Program-made: the position numbers and the translations under genes
Assembly: GCF_016595525.1 (NCBI RefSeq)
Contig: NZ_JAENII010000006.1
Coordinates: 124,001 to 188,000 of the forward strand
From: Haloferula rosea
GTDB lineage: Bacteria > Verrucomicrobiota > Verrucomicrobiia > Verrucomicrobiales > Akkermansiaceae
Length of the DNA: 64,000 bases
Direction of reading: 5' to 3'
Notes under the pieces: generated by a model
Databases searched by the model: none
Told to the model about the DNA's origin: nothing
What the model saw: only the letters and a program-made list of their open reading frames with translations
Shown: piece by piece, positions 36,051-45,402 of the stretch
Layout: every line of letters starts with the position of its first letter
How positions within the stretch are numbered: the stretch's first letter is position 1

Positions 36051-39000
36051 TTGGTGTTGAACGTCCGTTTTCCATGCCTTTTGGCCCTAGCCCTTCTGCC
36101 GACGAGTCTCTTGGCGGTTGAGATCCCAGCGTCCGCCGTATCACCGGGACAGACGAGCTACACGACCGCCGATGGTGGGGTGACCCTGGGGTCCAGCAGT
36201 CCCTTTACCCAGAGCAGCAATTACTTCGGGATCGAAGGAGGAACGAATGCGCTGGCGATCGACGATGCCGATGGCCTGGCCCCTGCGGACGAAGTCCTGA
36301 CGATCCAGCTCCAGCCGGGTTTTCATGCGACGGGACTGCGTCTGCGTTGGGCTCGAGGGTTGATCTCGATTTCCGGCCTGGCGGGGGATCCTGAGGCGGG
36401 GTTGGGCGACTATGATGCGGAGACCGGGACGTGGACGTATTATCAGGCTTGGACGAGTTCGTCCTCGGTCAGTTACACGTTTGCGAACCGAGATGCCACG
36501 CTGGGGCGGAGTCTGAGCCTGACCGTTCTGGATCCGGTGGTGAGCAACCCGCAGTTCTCCCTGGTCTCGATCAGCTACGAGAATCTCAATGACGAGGGCA
36601 GTCCGGTTCCCATCTTCATTGATGGGTCGAACCGCCAGCAGGTCATGGAGTCCTTCGGGGCATCGGGCTATTGGTCGTTCGATCCGACCGAGTCTTGGCC
36701 GGAGGAGTTGAAGGAACGGATGGCTGAGTATCTTTTCTCGGAGGCCGGTGGGATCGGCTTGTCGAGTTTCCGGTTTGATTTCGGGGGCGGGGATCTCGAT
36801 GAGAACGGGAATCGCATCACGGGTCTGCAGACTTCCGAGCCGGGGAGTTGGCGGTTTCCCGAAGCGCTGAAGACTTCGGCTGAGGGGGATTATGACTGGT
36901 CGCGGCGAATGGGGCAGCAGTGGTTCCTGCGACGGGCTCATGAGTATGGCATCCGCCAATTGACACTGGGTTCGAATTCTCCTCCCGCCTGGGCGACGAA
37001 GAATGGCCGGACGTTCTGCGATGAGAGCGTGGTCGCCATCGGCAATACCAATCTGGATCCCGCGATGCGTGACGAATACGCCGCCTACCTGTGCGACGTG
37101 ATCGAGCACTTCCGCGATCAGGACGGGATCGTCTTCAGTGAAGTGAGCCCGCTCAACGAGCCCGAATATCTGTGGGACAACGGGTCGCAGGAGGGCTGCC
37201 GCTACTTCGACCTGGTCGAAATCCGTGAGTTGGTGAACGCGCTGCATTCCGAGATGAGTGGGCGGGATCTTGTGGATGGAACCCGCATCCTGCTGGGCGA
37301 CCACGCGTCGATCCGGTCGGTGAACAACAGGAACTATCTGTCGGAACTCTATGGGCATCCGGATACGGCTGGGAAGCTGGCACCCGTGGTGGGTTATCAT
37401 TCCTACTTCACGGACCTTGATCCTGATTTGGATTCGTCCCTGCGCGACGACCTGCGCTCCGATGCGGCAGAACTCGGCATGGCCACAATGATGACGGAGT
37501 TCTGCCCGCTTCGGCAGTATGGCAATGGTCGGGACCTGTCGATTGAACCTGCGTGGTATGTCTTCAAGGTGATTCATCGTGATCTGACCCGCGCCAACAA
37601 TACGGCGTGGAGTTGGTGGAGAGCGTTGTCGCCGGCGGACTACAAGGATGGATTGCTCTACACGGATTTTCGCGCGGTGGGTTCTCCCGACCCGGAGGTC
37701 TTCGATTCGAAGTTGCTGTGGATGCTGGGAAATTTTTCGCGATTCATCCGACCCGGGGCGACCCGACTTGGCGTGCAGGCACCGGATGAACTTTCCGGCT
37801 TGATGGTGAGTGCCTGGCTTGGGCCGGACGAACGTGAGGTGGTGGTCGTGGCGGGGAATGCGTCCACCGAACCTCAGGAGATCCGGCTGAGTCCGAGCCT
37901 TTCCGGGGCGGCGGGTGATGTCCTCGAATGGCAACCTTGGCTGACCGATGCGGGTCATAGCCTGGAACGGGGTGCGGCGTTCACCGAGGTGTATGAGATG
38001 CCGCCACGGAGTTTCGTGACCTTTGTCGGCAGACGCACGACTTCGCCGTTCCGGCTGCACGCGGTGGTGACGGCGGATGATGCCTACTACGATCCCTCCG
38101 TGACGCCGCAGGTTTCGCTTAGCGCCAGAGCGACCTGGGAAGACGGTGTGGTGACACTGCGCTCGATGGAAACGGGTGGGGCTCTGTCACTCGGGGAGCA
38201 ATCGGAGTGGGTGCTCCGTCCGGTTGAGCGCGAGCCTCTGGGGATGATCACGGAGAGTCGCTATGAAGTGTGCGCCGCGACGTCCGGTCGGCGGCTTGGT
38301 CTGGGTGGTGATGAGTCAATGCTGCAAAGGCCGCTGGCTCTGGTGGATGAAGCGATCGCCTGGGATCTGGAACGTGACCTGCAGGGGCGTCTCCGCTTGC
38401 GGCATGTTTCCAGCCAGCGGGTGCTCGGCTTGAGCCCCGCCGGGGAGTGGGTGGGTGTGATTGATGGGGGTGAAGCCCGTGAGCGGGTGAACCTCGAAGC
38501 AGTTCCCGTGGCGGCGGAGTTCGAGTGGGCCGACGGTTTCGGTGACGGACCGGTGATCCATGATGATCCAGTGGTGCCGCGATGGTACCAGGTCAGGGCT
38601 CGCTTTGAAGGAAGTGTGGCCACCGGGCGCTTGTTGGTTCGGCCCGGAGAGTCCGCGTCGGTCATCGCCGGCGTGCCTGATCAGGTGGAGGTCCTGAAGG
38701 GGCAGAGCGTGAGCCTGAGTGCGGACCGACGCGAAGGGGGCGGCACCGTGCGGTTTCGGATCAATGCGGCCCATGCGGATGTGACGCTTCTTGATGACGG
38801 TGGGGATGGCCCGGAGCTGCCGGTGCTGAGCGAGGCTCCGAAGGGTGGAGATGATGAATTATGGGAGTGGATCGATCCTCTAACAGGAGAGTCTCGTGTG
38901 ACATTGGAGAATGGTGATCAGGGAAGACTGAGGAATGTCCAGTCCGGTCGTTTCCTCTGGCCGCAGGGTGGTTCGTCGGGTGCTGATGCTCCGGTGGTGC

Positions 39001-39701
39001 AGGCCCCGCTACTGGAGAGTGGACCGGCGACCTTGTGGGAGATCTCTGAAGTGGAATCGGGGCGTTGGCGGATCCAGCATGTGGTATCCGGCCATGTGCT
39101 GTCGATTTCCGGGACGACGGGTCTGCCGGTCACCTGGCCCGACGGGCCTGAGCTCAATCTTCGTTTCTATCTGGATGTCGCGGATGCCAGACCATCGCAG
39201 CGGTGGTGGTCGGGTGGTTTCGGTTCGGCGCGCACGATCGACGTGACCCCGCAGCAGTCCGGCCGGATCAGCGTGCATGAAACGACGGCGGGCTTGCTGA
39301 CGACGGCCTCCGTCGACGTGCGTGTCCTGCAGCGCTACTCGGATTGGGCGGAGCAATGGTTCGTAGATCCGGAGCTGGCTGACACCGGGTCTTCAGCGGA
39401 TTTCGACGGTGACGGTCTGAGCAATGAGTTTGAATACATCCATGGGTTGAATCCCAGAGACGGGGTGATCGAAACTCGGCCGGTCACGGTGGATGACATC
39501 GGTGCGGGGCAAGTGGAGGTGGTCTTTCTCAGGAACCCGGATGCGGCTGGCCAGTGGCAGCTCGAAACCAGTCCTGACTGCAACGAATGGCGGGTCATGG
39601 ACACGGCCGAATATGAGGAACGGGATCGATCCTTCCGGGTGGTCGCGAATCGGGACGGCCGTGGATTCTACCGGCTTCGGTTCATCGAGGTGGATTCCTG
39701 A
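36051..39701 (+). CDS. Secreted GH30 glycosidase with accessory modules
   Basis: No ATG is available; the frame offers TTG at 36051, GTG at 36054 and TTG at 36057, followed by a signal peptide (VRFPCLLALALLPTSLLA). Residues about 25-180 form a beta-sandwich module seen in other proteins here. The GH30 barrel (about 185-600) has FIDGSNRQQVMESFGASGYW, acid/base E370 in SPLNEPEY and nucleophile E483 in MTEFCPL. The pattern is that of endo-beta-1,6-galactanase or xylanase-like members. Ricin-like beta-trefoil segments (about 700-820 and 920-1040) and a C-terminal domain ending GFYRLRFIEVDS follow. Likely extracellular glycan endo-hydrolase; specificity unproven. Confidence 0.85.
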   Translation: MVLNVRFPCLLALALLPTSLLAVEIPASAVSPGQTSYTTADGGVTLGSSSPFTQSSNYFGIEGGTNALAIDDADGLAPADEVLTIQLQPGFHATGLRLRWARGLISISGLAGDPEAGLGDYDAETGTWTYYQAWTSSSSVSYTFANRDATLGRSLSLTVLDPVVSNPQFSLVSISYENLNDEGSPVPIFIDGSNRQQVMESFGASGYWSFDPTESWPEELKERMAEYLFSEAGGIGLSSFRFDFGGGDLDENGNRITGLQTSEPGSWRFPEALKTSAEGDYDWSRRMGQQWFLRRAHEYGIRQLTLGSNSPPAWATKNGRTFCDESVVAIGNTNLDPAMRDEYAAYLCDVIEHFRDQDGIVFSEVSPLNEPEYLWDNGSQEGCRYFDLVEIRELVNALHSEMSGRDLVDGTRILLGDHASIRSVNNRNYLSELYGHPDTAGKLAPVVGYHSYFTDLDPDLDSSLRDDLRSDAAELGMATMMTEFCPLRQYGNGRDLSIEPAWYVFKVIHRDLTRANNTAWSWWRALSPADYKDGLLYTDFRAVGSPDPEVFDSKLLWMLGNFSRFIRPGATRLGVQAPDELSGLMVSAWLGPDEREVVVVAGNASTEPQEIRLSPSLSGAAGDVLEWQPWLTDAGHSLERGAAFTEVYEMPPRSFVTFVGRRTTSPFRLHAVVTADDAYYDPSVTPQVSLSARATWEDGVVTLRSMETGGALSLGEQSEWVLRPVEREPLGMITESRYEVCAATSGRRLGLGGDESMLQRPLALVDEAIAWDLERDLQGRLRLRHVSSQRVLGLSPAGEWVGVIDGGEARERVNLEAVPVAAEFEWADGFGDGPVIHDDPVVPRWYQVRARFEGSVATGRLLVRPGESASVIAGVPDQVEVLKGQSVSLSADRREGGGTVRFRINAAHADVTLLDDGGDGPELPVLSEAPKGGDDELWEWIDPLTGESRVTLENGDQGRLRNVQSGRFLWPQGGSSGADAPVVQAPLLESGPATLWEISEVESGRWRIQHVVSGHVLSISGTTGLPVTWPDGPELNLRFYLDVADARPSQRWWSGGFGSARTIDVTPQQSGRISVHETTAGLLTTASVDVRVLQRYSDWAEQWFVDPELADTGSSADFDGDGLSNEFEYIHGLNPRDGVIETRPVTVDDIGAGQVEVVFLRNPDAAGQWQLETSPDCNEWRVMDTAEYEERDRSFRVVANRDGRGFYRLRFIEVDS

Positions 39702-39712
39702 GGCAGTAGCCT

Positions 39713-41581
39713 TCAGCGAGGTCCCGGTTCGAGAATCGGGCGCTGGTCGAGCATGTGCAGGGACATCTCGGCGGAATTCCGGCAGTCCAAATCACGGCTT
39801 TTCAGGCTGTGCTCGAGGACCTCGGTGAAATCTGCAGCTTTCTGGCCGAATGACTGGATGCGCTGGAGGGCGTGCAGCCGGAGGCGTGGGTCGAAGGAGC
39901 GGGCGAACTTCTCCAGCTCGGCTTTGGCCGCAGGGTCCTGGTCAAAGTGGTAGCGTCCCGCGGCGAACTCGATGCGTGCCGGGGGGTAGGGGAAATCCTC
40001 CAGTTTGAATGGATCGCGAGGGTAGCCTTCGACCCGGCCGAGGGCGGTGGCGGCCCAGTAGGTGATGACGGGTGACTCGCTTCTGGCCAGCTTGAGGATT
40101 TCCCGATGAACCCCCGGTCGGCTGGCGAGGTCGGCGGCATACAGCCGGTGGCGGAGTTCCTTGGGTTTTGCAGCTTGTCCGGTTTCGTAGGGAGTCGATT
40201 TGCGGCTGATCTCGATGAGTTCATACTCAGGGCAGAGCATGATGTCCCGGCTGGTGATGATGTGCTCGAAGAGGGTGGAGCGCAGGTGGGCGACCTTTTC
40301 GGCGTGGGCGGGGTCCGCGGCGAGGTTTTCGATCTCCCATGGGTCGCTTTCCAGATCGTAAAGCACCTCATGGGGTTGGTCCTCGAACAAGCGGGTCTGA
40401 ACCTCATTCAGCTCCCCCTCACGGTGCATGCCACGCAGCTCCTGCGAAATGTCGGAGACATCGAAGTAGCGGACGTACTGAAGTTCGGGTGCCGGGAGAA
40501 AGTGCCGGGTGTAGATGAAGCGTCCGTCGGTGATTGACCGGGAGCACCCGGCACTCTCGTCGATGCGGTTCCGCGAGCAGAAAATGTACGGGCGCGTCGC
40601 GGACCGATGTTCACCCATGAGAGGACGTCCCGTCATCCATGGGGCCGGCTTCCTGCCGACAAGGCTCAACATGGTGGGGCCGAGGTCATCGAAGCAGATC
40701 AACTCATCGCTCGTCGAACCCGGGGGACCCCATGGGTTCAGGTGCTTCCATTTTTCGGGGATGCTGATGATGAATGGAACGCGGTAGCCGAGGGCGATGG
40801 GGTTGGCCTTGCCTCGTGGCATGGCCTCGCCGTGGTCGGCGTAGCAGAAGATGATGGTGTCGTCGCTGAGGCCTTCGGATTCCAGTCGCGCGAGAAGATC
40901 ACCCACTTGCTCGTCGGTCCGGGCGATGCAGTTGTAGACTCGCGCGAAATGGCGTCGGATCTCGGGTGTATCCGGGTAGAAGGGAGGGACGGCGAACGCC
41001 TTGTCGGAAACCCGGCGCTCGGGCGAGGTCTTGTTGAAGATGTTCTCCCGATACCAGGCATAGGGCCAGGTCATGGTGCGGGACTGGTGGGTGTCGTTGA
41101 AGTTGAACACGCTGAAGAACGGTTGCTCCTTCCCGCGTTTCCACCAGCCGGCCTGTCCGGATGATTCGTTCCACGATTCCTGGATCAACCGTTTGGCATC
41201 GGAGGTGGAGTAGTCCGTCTTGTAGTTATTGCTTGTGTAGTAGTTCGCCTCCCGGAGGAAAGTGGGGAATCCCTTGATCCGGTCGGGGATCGGCATGGCA
41301 CTGCGGTGGTGTCCGGTGCCGAGCACTTCATTGAGCGTGCCGGTGATGATGGTTGATCGGGCGGCCGAGCACACCGGGGCATTGGCGAAGGCACGCGTGA
41401 AGCGGATGCCGCGATCCGCGAGTCCGTCGATGTTCGGAGTGCGCGCGGCGGAGTCGCCGTAGCAGCCGATGAAGTGGGGCGAGGTGTCCTCGAGGGTGAT
41501 CCAGAGGACGTTGGGTGTCTCCTTCGACTCACTCTGCAAGAGGAGTGCTGCTGACAGGCAGGCGAGGATGACGGGTCTCAT
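39713..41581 (-). CDS. Secreted sulfatase with C-terminal helical domain
   Basis: The 622-residue protein has a signal peptide and the entry PNVLWITLEDTSPHFIGCYG. The formylglycine motif is C71-S-A-A-R (CxAxR type) followed by STIITGTLNEV. Metal residues appear in FCYADHGEAMPRGK. About 150 C-terminal residues after ~470 look like HEAT-type helices (GVHREILKLARSESPVITYW), as in the sulfatase at 46963. Its ATG overlaps the upstream stop as TAATG, so it is coupled to the SGNH-LamG-sulfatase gene. Expected to desulfate a glycan in the periplasm or outside. Confidence 0.9.
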   Translation of the reverse strand: MRPVILACLSAALLLQSESKETPNVLWITLEDTSPHFIGCYGDSAARTPNIDGLADRGIRFTRAFANAPVCSAARSTIITGTLNEVLGTGHHRSAMPIPDRIKGFPTFLREANYYTSNNYKTDYSTSDAKRLIQESWNESSGQAGWWKRGKEQPFFSVFNFNDTHQSRTMTWPYAWYRENIFNKTSPERRVSDKAFAVPPFYPDTPEIRRHFARVYNCIARTDEQVGDLLARLESEGLSDDTIIFCYADHGEAMPRGKANPIALGYRVPFIISIPEKWKHLNPWGPPGSTSDELICFDDLGPTMLSLVGRKPAPWMTGRPLMGEHRSATRPYIFCSRNRIDESAGCSRSITDGRFIYTRHFLPAPELQYVRYFDVSDISQELRGMHREGELNEVQTRLFEDQPHEVLYDLESDPWEIENLAADPAHAEKVAHLRSTLFEHIITSRDIMLCPEYELIEISRKSTPYETGQAAKPKELRHRLYAADLASRPGVHREILKLARSESPVITYWAATALGRVEGYPRDPFKLEDFPYPPARIEFAAGRYHFDQDPAAKAELEKFARSFDPRLRLHALQRIQSFGQKAADFTEVLEHSLKSRDLDCRNSAEMSLHMLDQRPILEPGPR

Positions 41582-44500
41582 TACGGCAGGTCGGTGACGA
41601 TTCGATAGAACCTGCTTGGTGGGGAGAGCGGTCCGATGATGTCCTCGAATTGCACGGGTTCAGCCGTTGCGAGGGGGCCGAACGTTTCGAGTGGGAACCA
41701 CGAGTTCGCGGTCAATGTCTCGGAAACCTCCAGCTGATAGCGACGTCCCTCCACGCCGAGCCACGCCATGCTGAATGTCCCTGAATCCATCATCGGGACA
41801 GGGGCGAAGTAGGACTGGGCGTCGAGCGGGTCGGTGCCTTCGAGGGTTTCCTGAAGATCGTCGCGGCCATCGCCATCCTGATCATTCTCCGGCGACACCA
41901 GAGGGACGGGCGGTTCCTCCGCCAGGGTGCTGACGTTGCGGGGGTAGTTGGCATCCAGATTCTCCAGTCCATTCGCCAGTGCCCACGAAAGAACTGCCTG
42001 ACGATCGGCCTCCGTGCTGATCCGGTTGGTGGTTTCGCCGATGTCTTCGGCGAGGTTGTAGAGTTCCCACGAAGCGTTCGTGTAGTTGTAGAGGAGTTTC
42101 CAGTCACCCTGACGAATGGCGGAGTAGGGGGAACCTCCCTGTGGCGACCAGTGGGGGTAGTGGAAGACGAGGGGTTCTTCCCGTTCGAAGGAAGTGCCTT
42201 CCAAAAGCGGCGACAGGTCCTGACCGTTGACCTCGTGTCCCTCCGGCACCGGGATTCCGGCCTTGGACAGGATGGTGGGGAAGAGGTCGTGGGAGACGAT
42301 GGGTTCCGGGTTGATGCCGGGGGCAATGGTGCCGGGCCACCAGAAAACCCAGGGCTCGCGGATTCCACCTTCATAGTTGCCGCCTTTGCCATCGCGGAGC
42401 GGGCGGTTCGAAGTGGCACTCAGAAGCCCTCCGTTGTCCGCCGTGAAGACAATCATGGTGTTTTCGGCGATCGAGTCGTCGGTCATAGGGTCGCCATCGG
42501 GATCGGCGAGCGTGGCCATGATGGCACCGAGCGAGAGGTCGACGTGTTCGACCATCGCGGCGTAGGTTGGATTCGTCTGCCCCTGCCAGTCCATGCCCGG
42601 ATTGTTGTCGAGCTTGGCCTGATACTTCGCGACGGTCGCCGCAGGTGCCTGAATCGGAGTGTGGACGGCAAAGTGGGAGAGATACATGACGAAGGCGGTG
42701 TCCTCTTCCGCCGCCAGTTGGATCTGCTCGACCGCTTGCTCGGTCAGTACGTCGGTCAGGTAGCTACCGGGTGGGGCGATGTCGGGCCCCATGTTCGGCA
42801 GGCCTGAGAAGCCGTTGGCGGAGGCAAAGTAGCGCTCCGGTGCCGGGGGGGTACCGAACTGGTTGCCCCCCACGTTGAATTCGAATCCGTGGTTCAACGG
42901 GTTGGCCTCAGCGGAGGTTCCGGCTCCGAGGTGCCACTTGCCGATATGCAGTGCCCGGTAACCGCATTCGCGCAGGACACTGCCGAAGTTCGGCGTGTCG
43001 GTGGAGAGTTTCTTGATCCATTCGGCCTCACGTACTGACTTCCCTGCGTCGCCTGCGCCGCTGATCCAGTCGGTCAGCTTGTTGTAGGCGGGGCTCTGGC
43101 CGGTCAAGAGGGACCCGCGTGTGGGCGAGCAGACGGGGGTCGAGGCATAGCCGTTCGGGAAGTACATCCCTTCGGCGGCGAGTTGGTTCATGTTCGGGGT
43201 TTCGTGGAACACCGAACCGGTGGAGGCGCCGTTCTGTTCCCAGTCGGACCAGCCGAAGTCATCAAGGAAGAAGACAATGACGTTCGGATACGGTTCCGCG
43301 CCGACATTGATGATGACCTCATCCGTGGCGTCCAGGTTGGTGCCGTCGGATGCCGTCAGGGTGTAGGTGGTTTTCTCCGTGGGATTCACCACGGTCGAAG
43401 TAAGGCCGGTCACGTCGATCATGCCGGGGTTCAGCGTCAGGGTGGTGGCATTCTCGGTGGTCCAACTGAGCGTCACCGCACTGCCGGAGGGCACGCGGTT
43501 CTGGGGCGAGGCGGAGAATTGGACAATGGTGGGAACCGGAGGTGCCTCGGCAAGTTCCTGGATCTGGATGCCCGTGAGCGCGCTGTCCCATGCCATGAAT
43601 TCATCGAGGTAACCGTCGAAACCCAGGGCCGAAGCGGGCGTTGCGCTCGACCCGATGGCGAAGGATGAGTTCGCTGTGTTCAGGGCGACCGAGGTGGCTC
43701 CGCCGGCTTCAGGAAGCAGGCGTCGGCCATCGAGGAAGACATCAACGTCGGCGAAGGTCGTGGCATTTTCGCCAACCCTGAGGGCCACGTGATGCCATCC
43801 GCCGTCGGTTCCGGCGAAGTCGAAGCCGGTCCCGTAGGTGATGCTGCCTCCCCAGTGCCGGATTCTCAGCCCACCGGCCTCCAGTCCGAAATCGATGGCC
43901 TGGCCAGCGGCGTTGTTTCCGTATCCGAACAACTTGTCCTGACCCGCTTCGGCGGCCTGCTTGAACCACATCGAGAAGGTTCTTGGGGAGTTACCCGATG
44001 GGACGGTGGAAGCCGGAATGGAAACGATCCCGCCCGGGTCATCCCCTGAGACGAAGCGGAAGCTCTGCTCGAAAAGTCCGGGTTCGTCGGTGACGGGTGC
44101 TGTGCCGGAAGGGACGATCGTGGCGTTGTTCCCATTTCCGGATGCATCGCTCACGGTGGTGCCCGAGACCGAACCGGTGTCGAAGGTGTAGTGAACGAGC
44201 GGATCCGGTGCAGGCGTGCCCGTGACCCGATACACGAAGGACGTCACGGCGGTCTGGCGGTTCGCTGGCGGCGCGGCGAACGAGAAGTTGAGCGTTTGCC
44301 CGTCGGATGCCGCTGGATTGGAGAAGGTGATGCCGTCGCCCACCCCTGCGTCCCATGACATCGTGAGGGTCAGGGTGTTGCTTCCTGAGTTCCAGACGAC
44401 GGCTCCGCCGCGGGTGATGGTCGCCCCCGGATCCTCGGTGAATCCGCTGATGACGATGTTCCCCGTCGTCCATCGGGTGTTGATTTCGGTCAGGCCCACG

Positions 44501-45402
44501 CCACCTTCGAATTCGACGGTAAGGGTGTCGTTCAAGTCCCATGCATTCACATTGTTGCCGCCTGCATCGCCGATGAAATTCCCGTTGCCACTGAAATACG
44601 TGCTGGTCTGGAAAACGACCAGTCCGTCCGGAGATACGAAGCTCGCCGTAGATCCATCATTGGGGAAGTCCGGTCCGTTGACGGTGATGGTTGATTGGGA
44701 TGTGGCGTTCGAGAATGTCGTCCAGATGGTGTCGGCGGCGAGTTGATGGCCGGCGAGATTCGGGTGGTTCCCCTGGCTCAGCAGGTTGGCCTCCGGCGTC
44801 CCTGAAGCGATCTCCGCAAGCCATGCGGCGGAGACGTCTGCGAGTAGCACGTCCTCGGTGTCAGCGAGATCACGGATCAGGTCGGCACGTTCGGTCAGAG
44901 GGTCGCCCGGGTTCGAGAGGTCCTCGCCGGACACGCCGGTGGGGGTGAGGAGGATGACCGGCACGCCGGCGGTCTGAGCTTCATCAATCATCGACTGCCA
45001 GGCGGTCTCCACCGCAGGGATTGCCTGCGAGCGATCGTTGATCGCGTAGTCGATGAGGATGAGGTCGGGTTGCTGCGCGAACACGTCGGTGCTGAATCTG
45101 GCGGCACCATCGATGCTGTGTTCTCCGCCGATCGAGGTGGTGATGATGTTCACCACGGCATTCGGGTATCTCTGTTTCAGCTGCTGGCCGAAGAGATAGG
45201 GATAGGATTCGAATGGCTTCACCTCACCGGCGCGATGATATCCGGACGGCACGCTATGGCCGTGGAAGACAATGTTGATCGTCCGGTTGTCCGGCCAGGC
45301 TTTGGAAAGCTCGGCGTCGAGAGCTGAAAGCTCGGCTGCATGCAGTGATCCTGCCGTGAGGGTCAGGCCCAGAAGACCGATGATGAATTGATGTGCTTTC
45401 AC
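41581..45402 (-). CDS. Multidomain SGNH esterase - LamG - sulfatase fusion
   Basis: Translation begins at GTG 45402, overlapping the upstream stop as GTGA. Of 1273 residues: signal peptide (about 1-22); SGNH hydrolase (about 35-235) with FHGHSVPSGYH in place of GDS, IGGEHSIDG, YAINDRS and NHPNLAGHQ; the shared beta-sandwich module (about 240-395); LamG/concanavalin-like domain (about 400-610); an Ig-like segment (610-700); a sulfatase (about 705-1170) with IVFFLDDFGWSDWEQNG and formylglycine C758-S-P-T-R; and a C-terminal domain ending FYRIVTDLP. Inference: removes both an ester group and sulfate from the same polysaccharide. Secreted. Confidence 0.9.
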   Translation of the reverse strand: MKAHQFIIGLLGLTLTAGSLHAAELSALDAELSKAWPDNRTINIVFHGHSVPSGYHRAGEVKPFESYPYLFGQQLKQRYPNAVVNIITTSIGGEHSIDGAARFSTDVFAQQPDLILIDYAINDRSQAIPAVETAWQSMIDEAQTAGVPVILLTPTGVSGEDLSNPGDPLTERADLIRDLADTEDVLLADVSAAWLAEIASGTPEANLLSQGNHPNLAGHQLAADTIWTTFSNATSQSTITVNGPDFPNDGSTASFVSPDGLVVFQTSTYFSGNGNFIGDAGGNNVNAWDLNDTLTVEFEGGVGLTEINTRWTTGNIVISGFTEDPGATITRGGAVVWNSGSNTLTLTMSWDAGVGDGITFSNPAASDGQTLNFSFAAPPANRQTAVTSFVYRVTGTPAPDPLVHYTFDTGSVSGTTVSDASGNGNNATIVPSGTAPVTDEPGLFEQSFRFVSGDDPGGIVSIPASTVPSGNSPRTFSMWFKQAAEAGQDKLFGYGNNAAGQAIDFGLEAGGLRIRHWGGSITYGTGFDFAGTDGGWHHVALRVGENATTFADVDVFLDGRRLLPEAGGATSVALNTANSSFAIGSSATPASALGFDGYLDEFMAWDSALTGIQIQELAEAPPVPTIVQFSASPQNRVPSGSAVTLSWTTENATTLTLNPGMIDVTGLTSTVVNPTEKTTYTLTASDGTNLDATDEVIINVGAEPYPNVIVFFLDDFGWSDWEQNGASTGSVFHETPNMNQLAAEGMYFPNGYASTPVCSPTRGSLLTGQSPAYNKLTDWISGAGDAGKSVREAEWIKKLSTDTPNFGSVLRECGYRALHIGKWHLGAGTSAEANPLNHGFEFNVGGNQFGTPPAPERYFASANGFSGLPNMGPDIAPPGSYLTDVLTEQAVEQIQLAAEEDTAFVMYLSHFAVHTPIQAPAATVAKYQAKLDNNPGMDWQGQTNPTYAAMVEHVDLSLGAIMATLADPDGDPMTDDSIAENTMIVFTADNGGLLSATSNRPLRDGKGGNYEGGIREPWVFWWPGTIAPGINPEPIVSHDLFPTILSKAGIPVPEGHEVNGQDLSPLLEGTSFEREEPLVFHYPHWSPQGGSPYSAIRQGDWKLLYNYTNASWELYNLAEDIGETTNRISTEADRQAVLSWALANGLENLDANYPRNVSTLAEEPPVPLVSPENDQDGDGRDDLQETLEGTDPLDAQSYFAPVPMMDSGTFSMAWLGVEGRRYQLEVSETLTANSWFPLETFGPLATAEPVQFEDIIGPLSPPSRFYRIVTDLP

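Noticed and set aside
36141-38060. Long minus-strand ORF (639 codons) opposite the GH30 gene
   Set aside because: It lies wholly inside the GH30 coding region, has a composition rich in Arg, Pro and His without domains or signal peptide, and is a shadow of a GC-rich gene.
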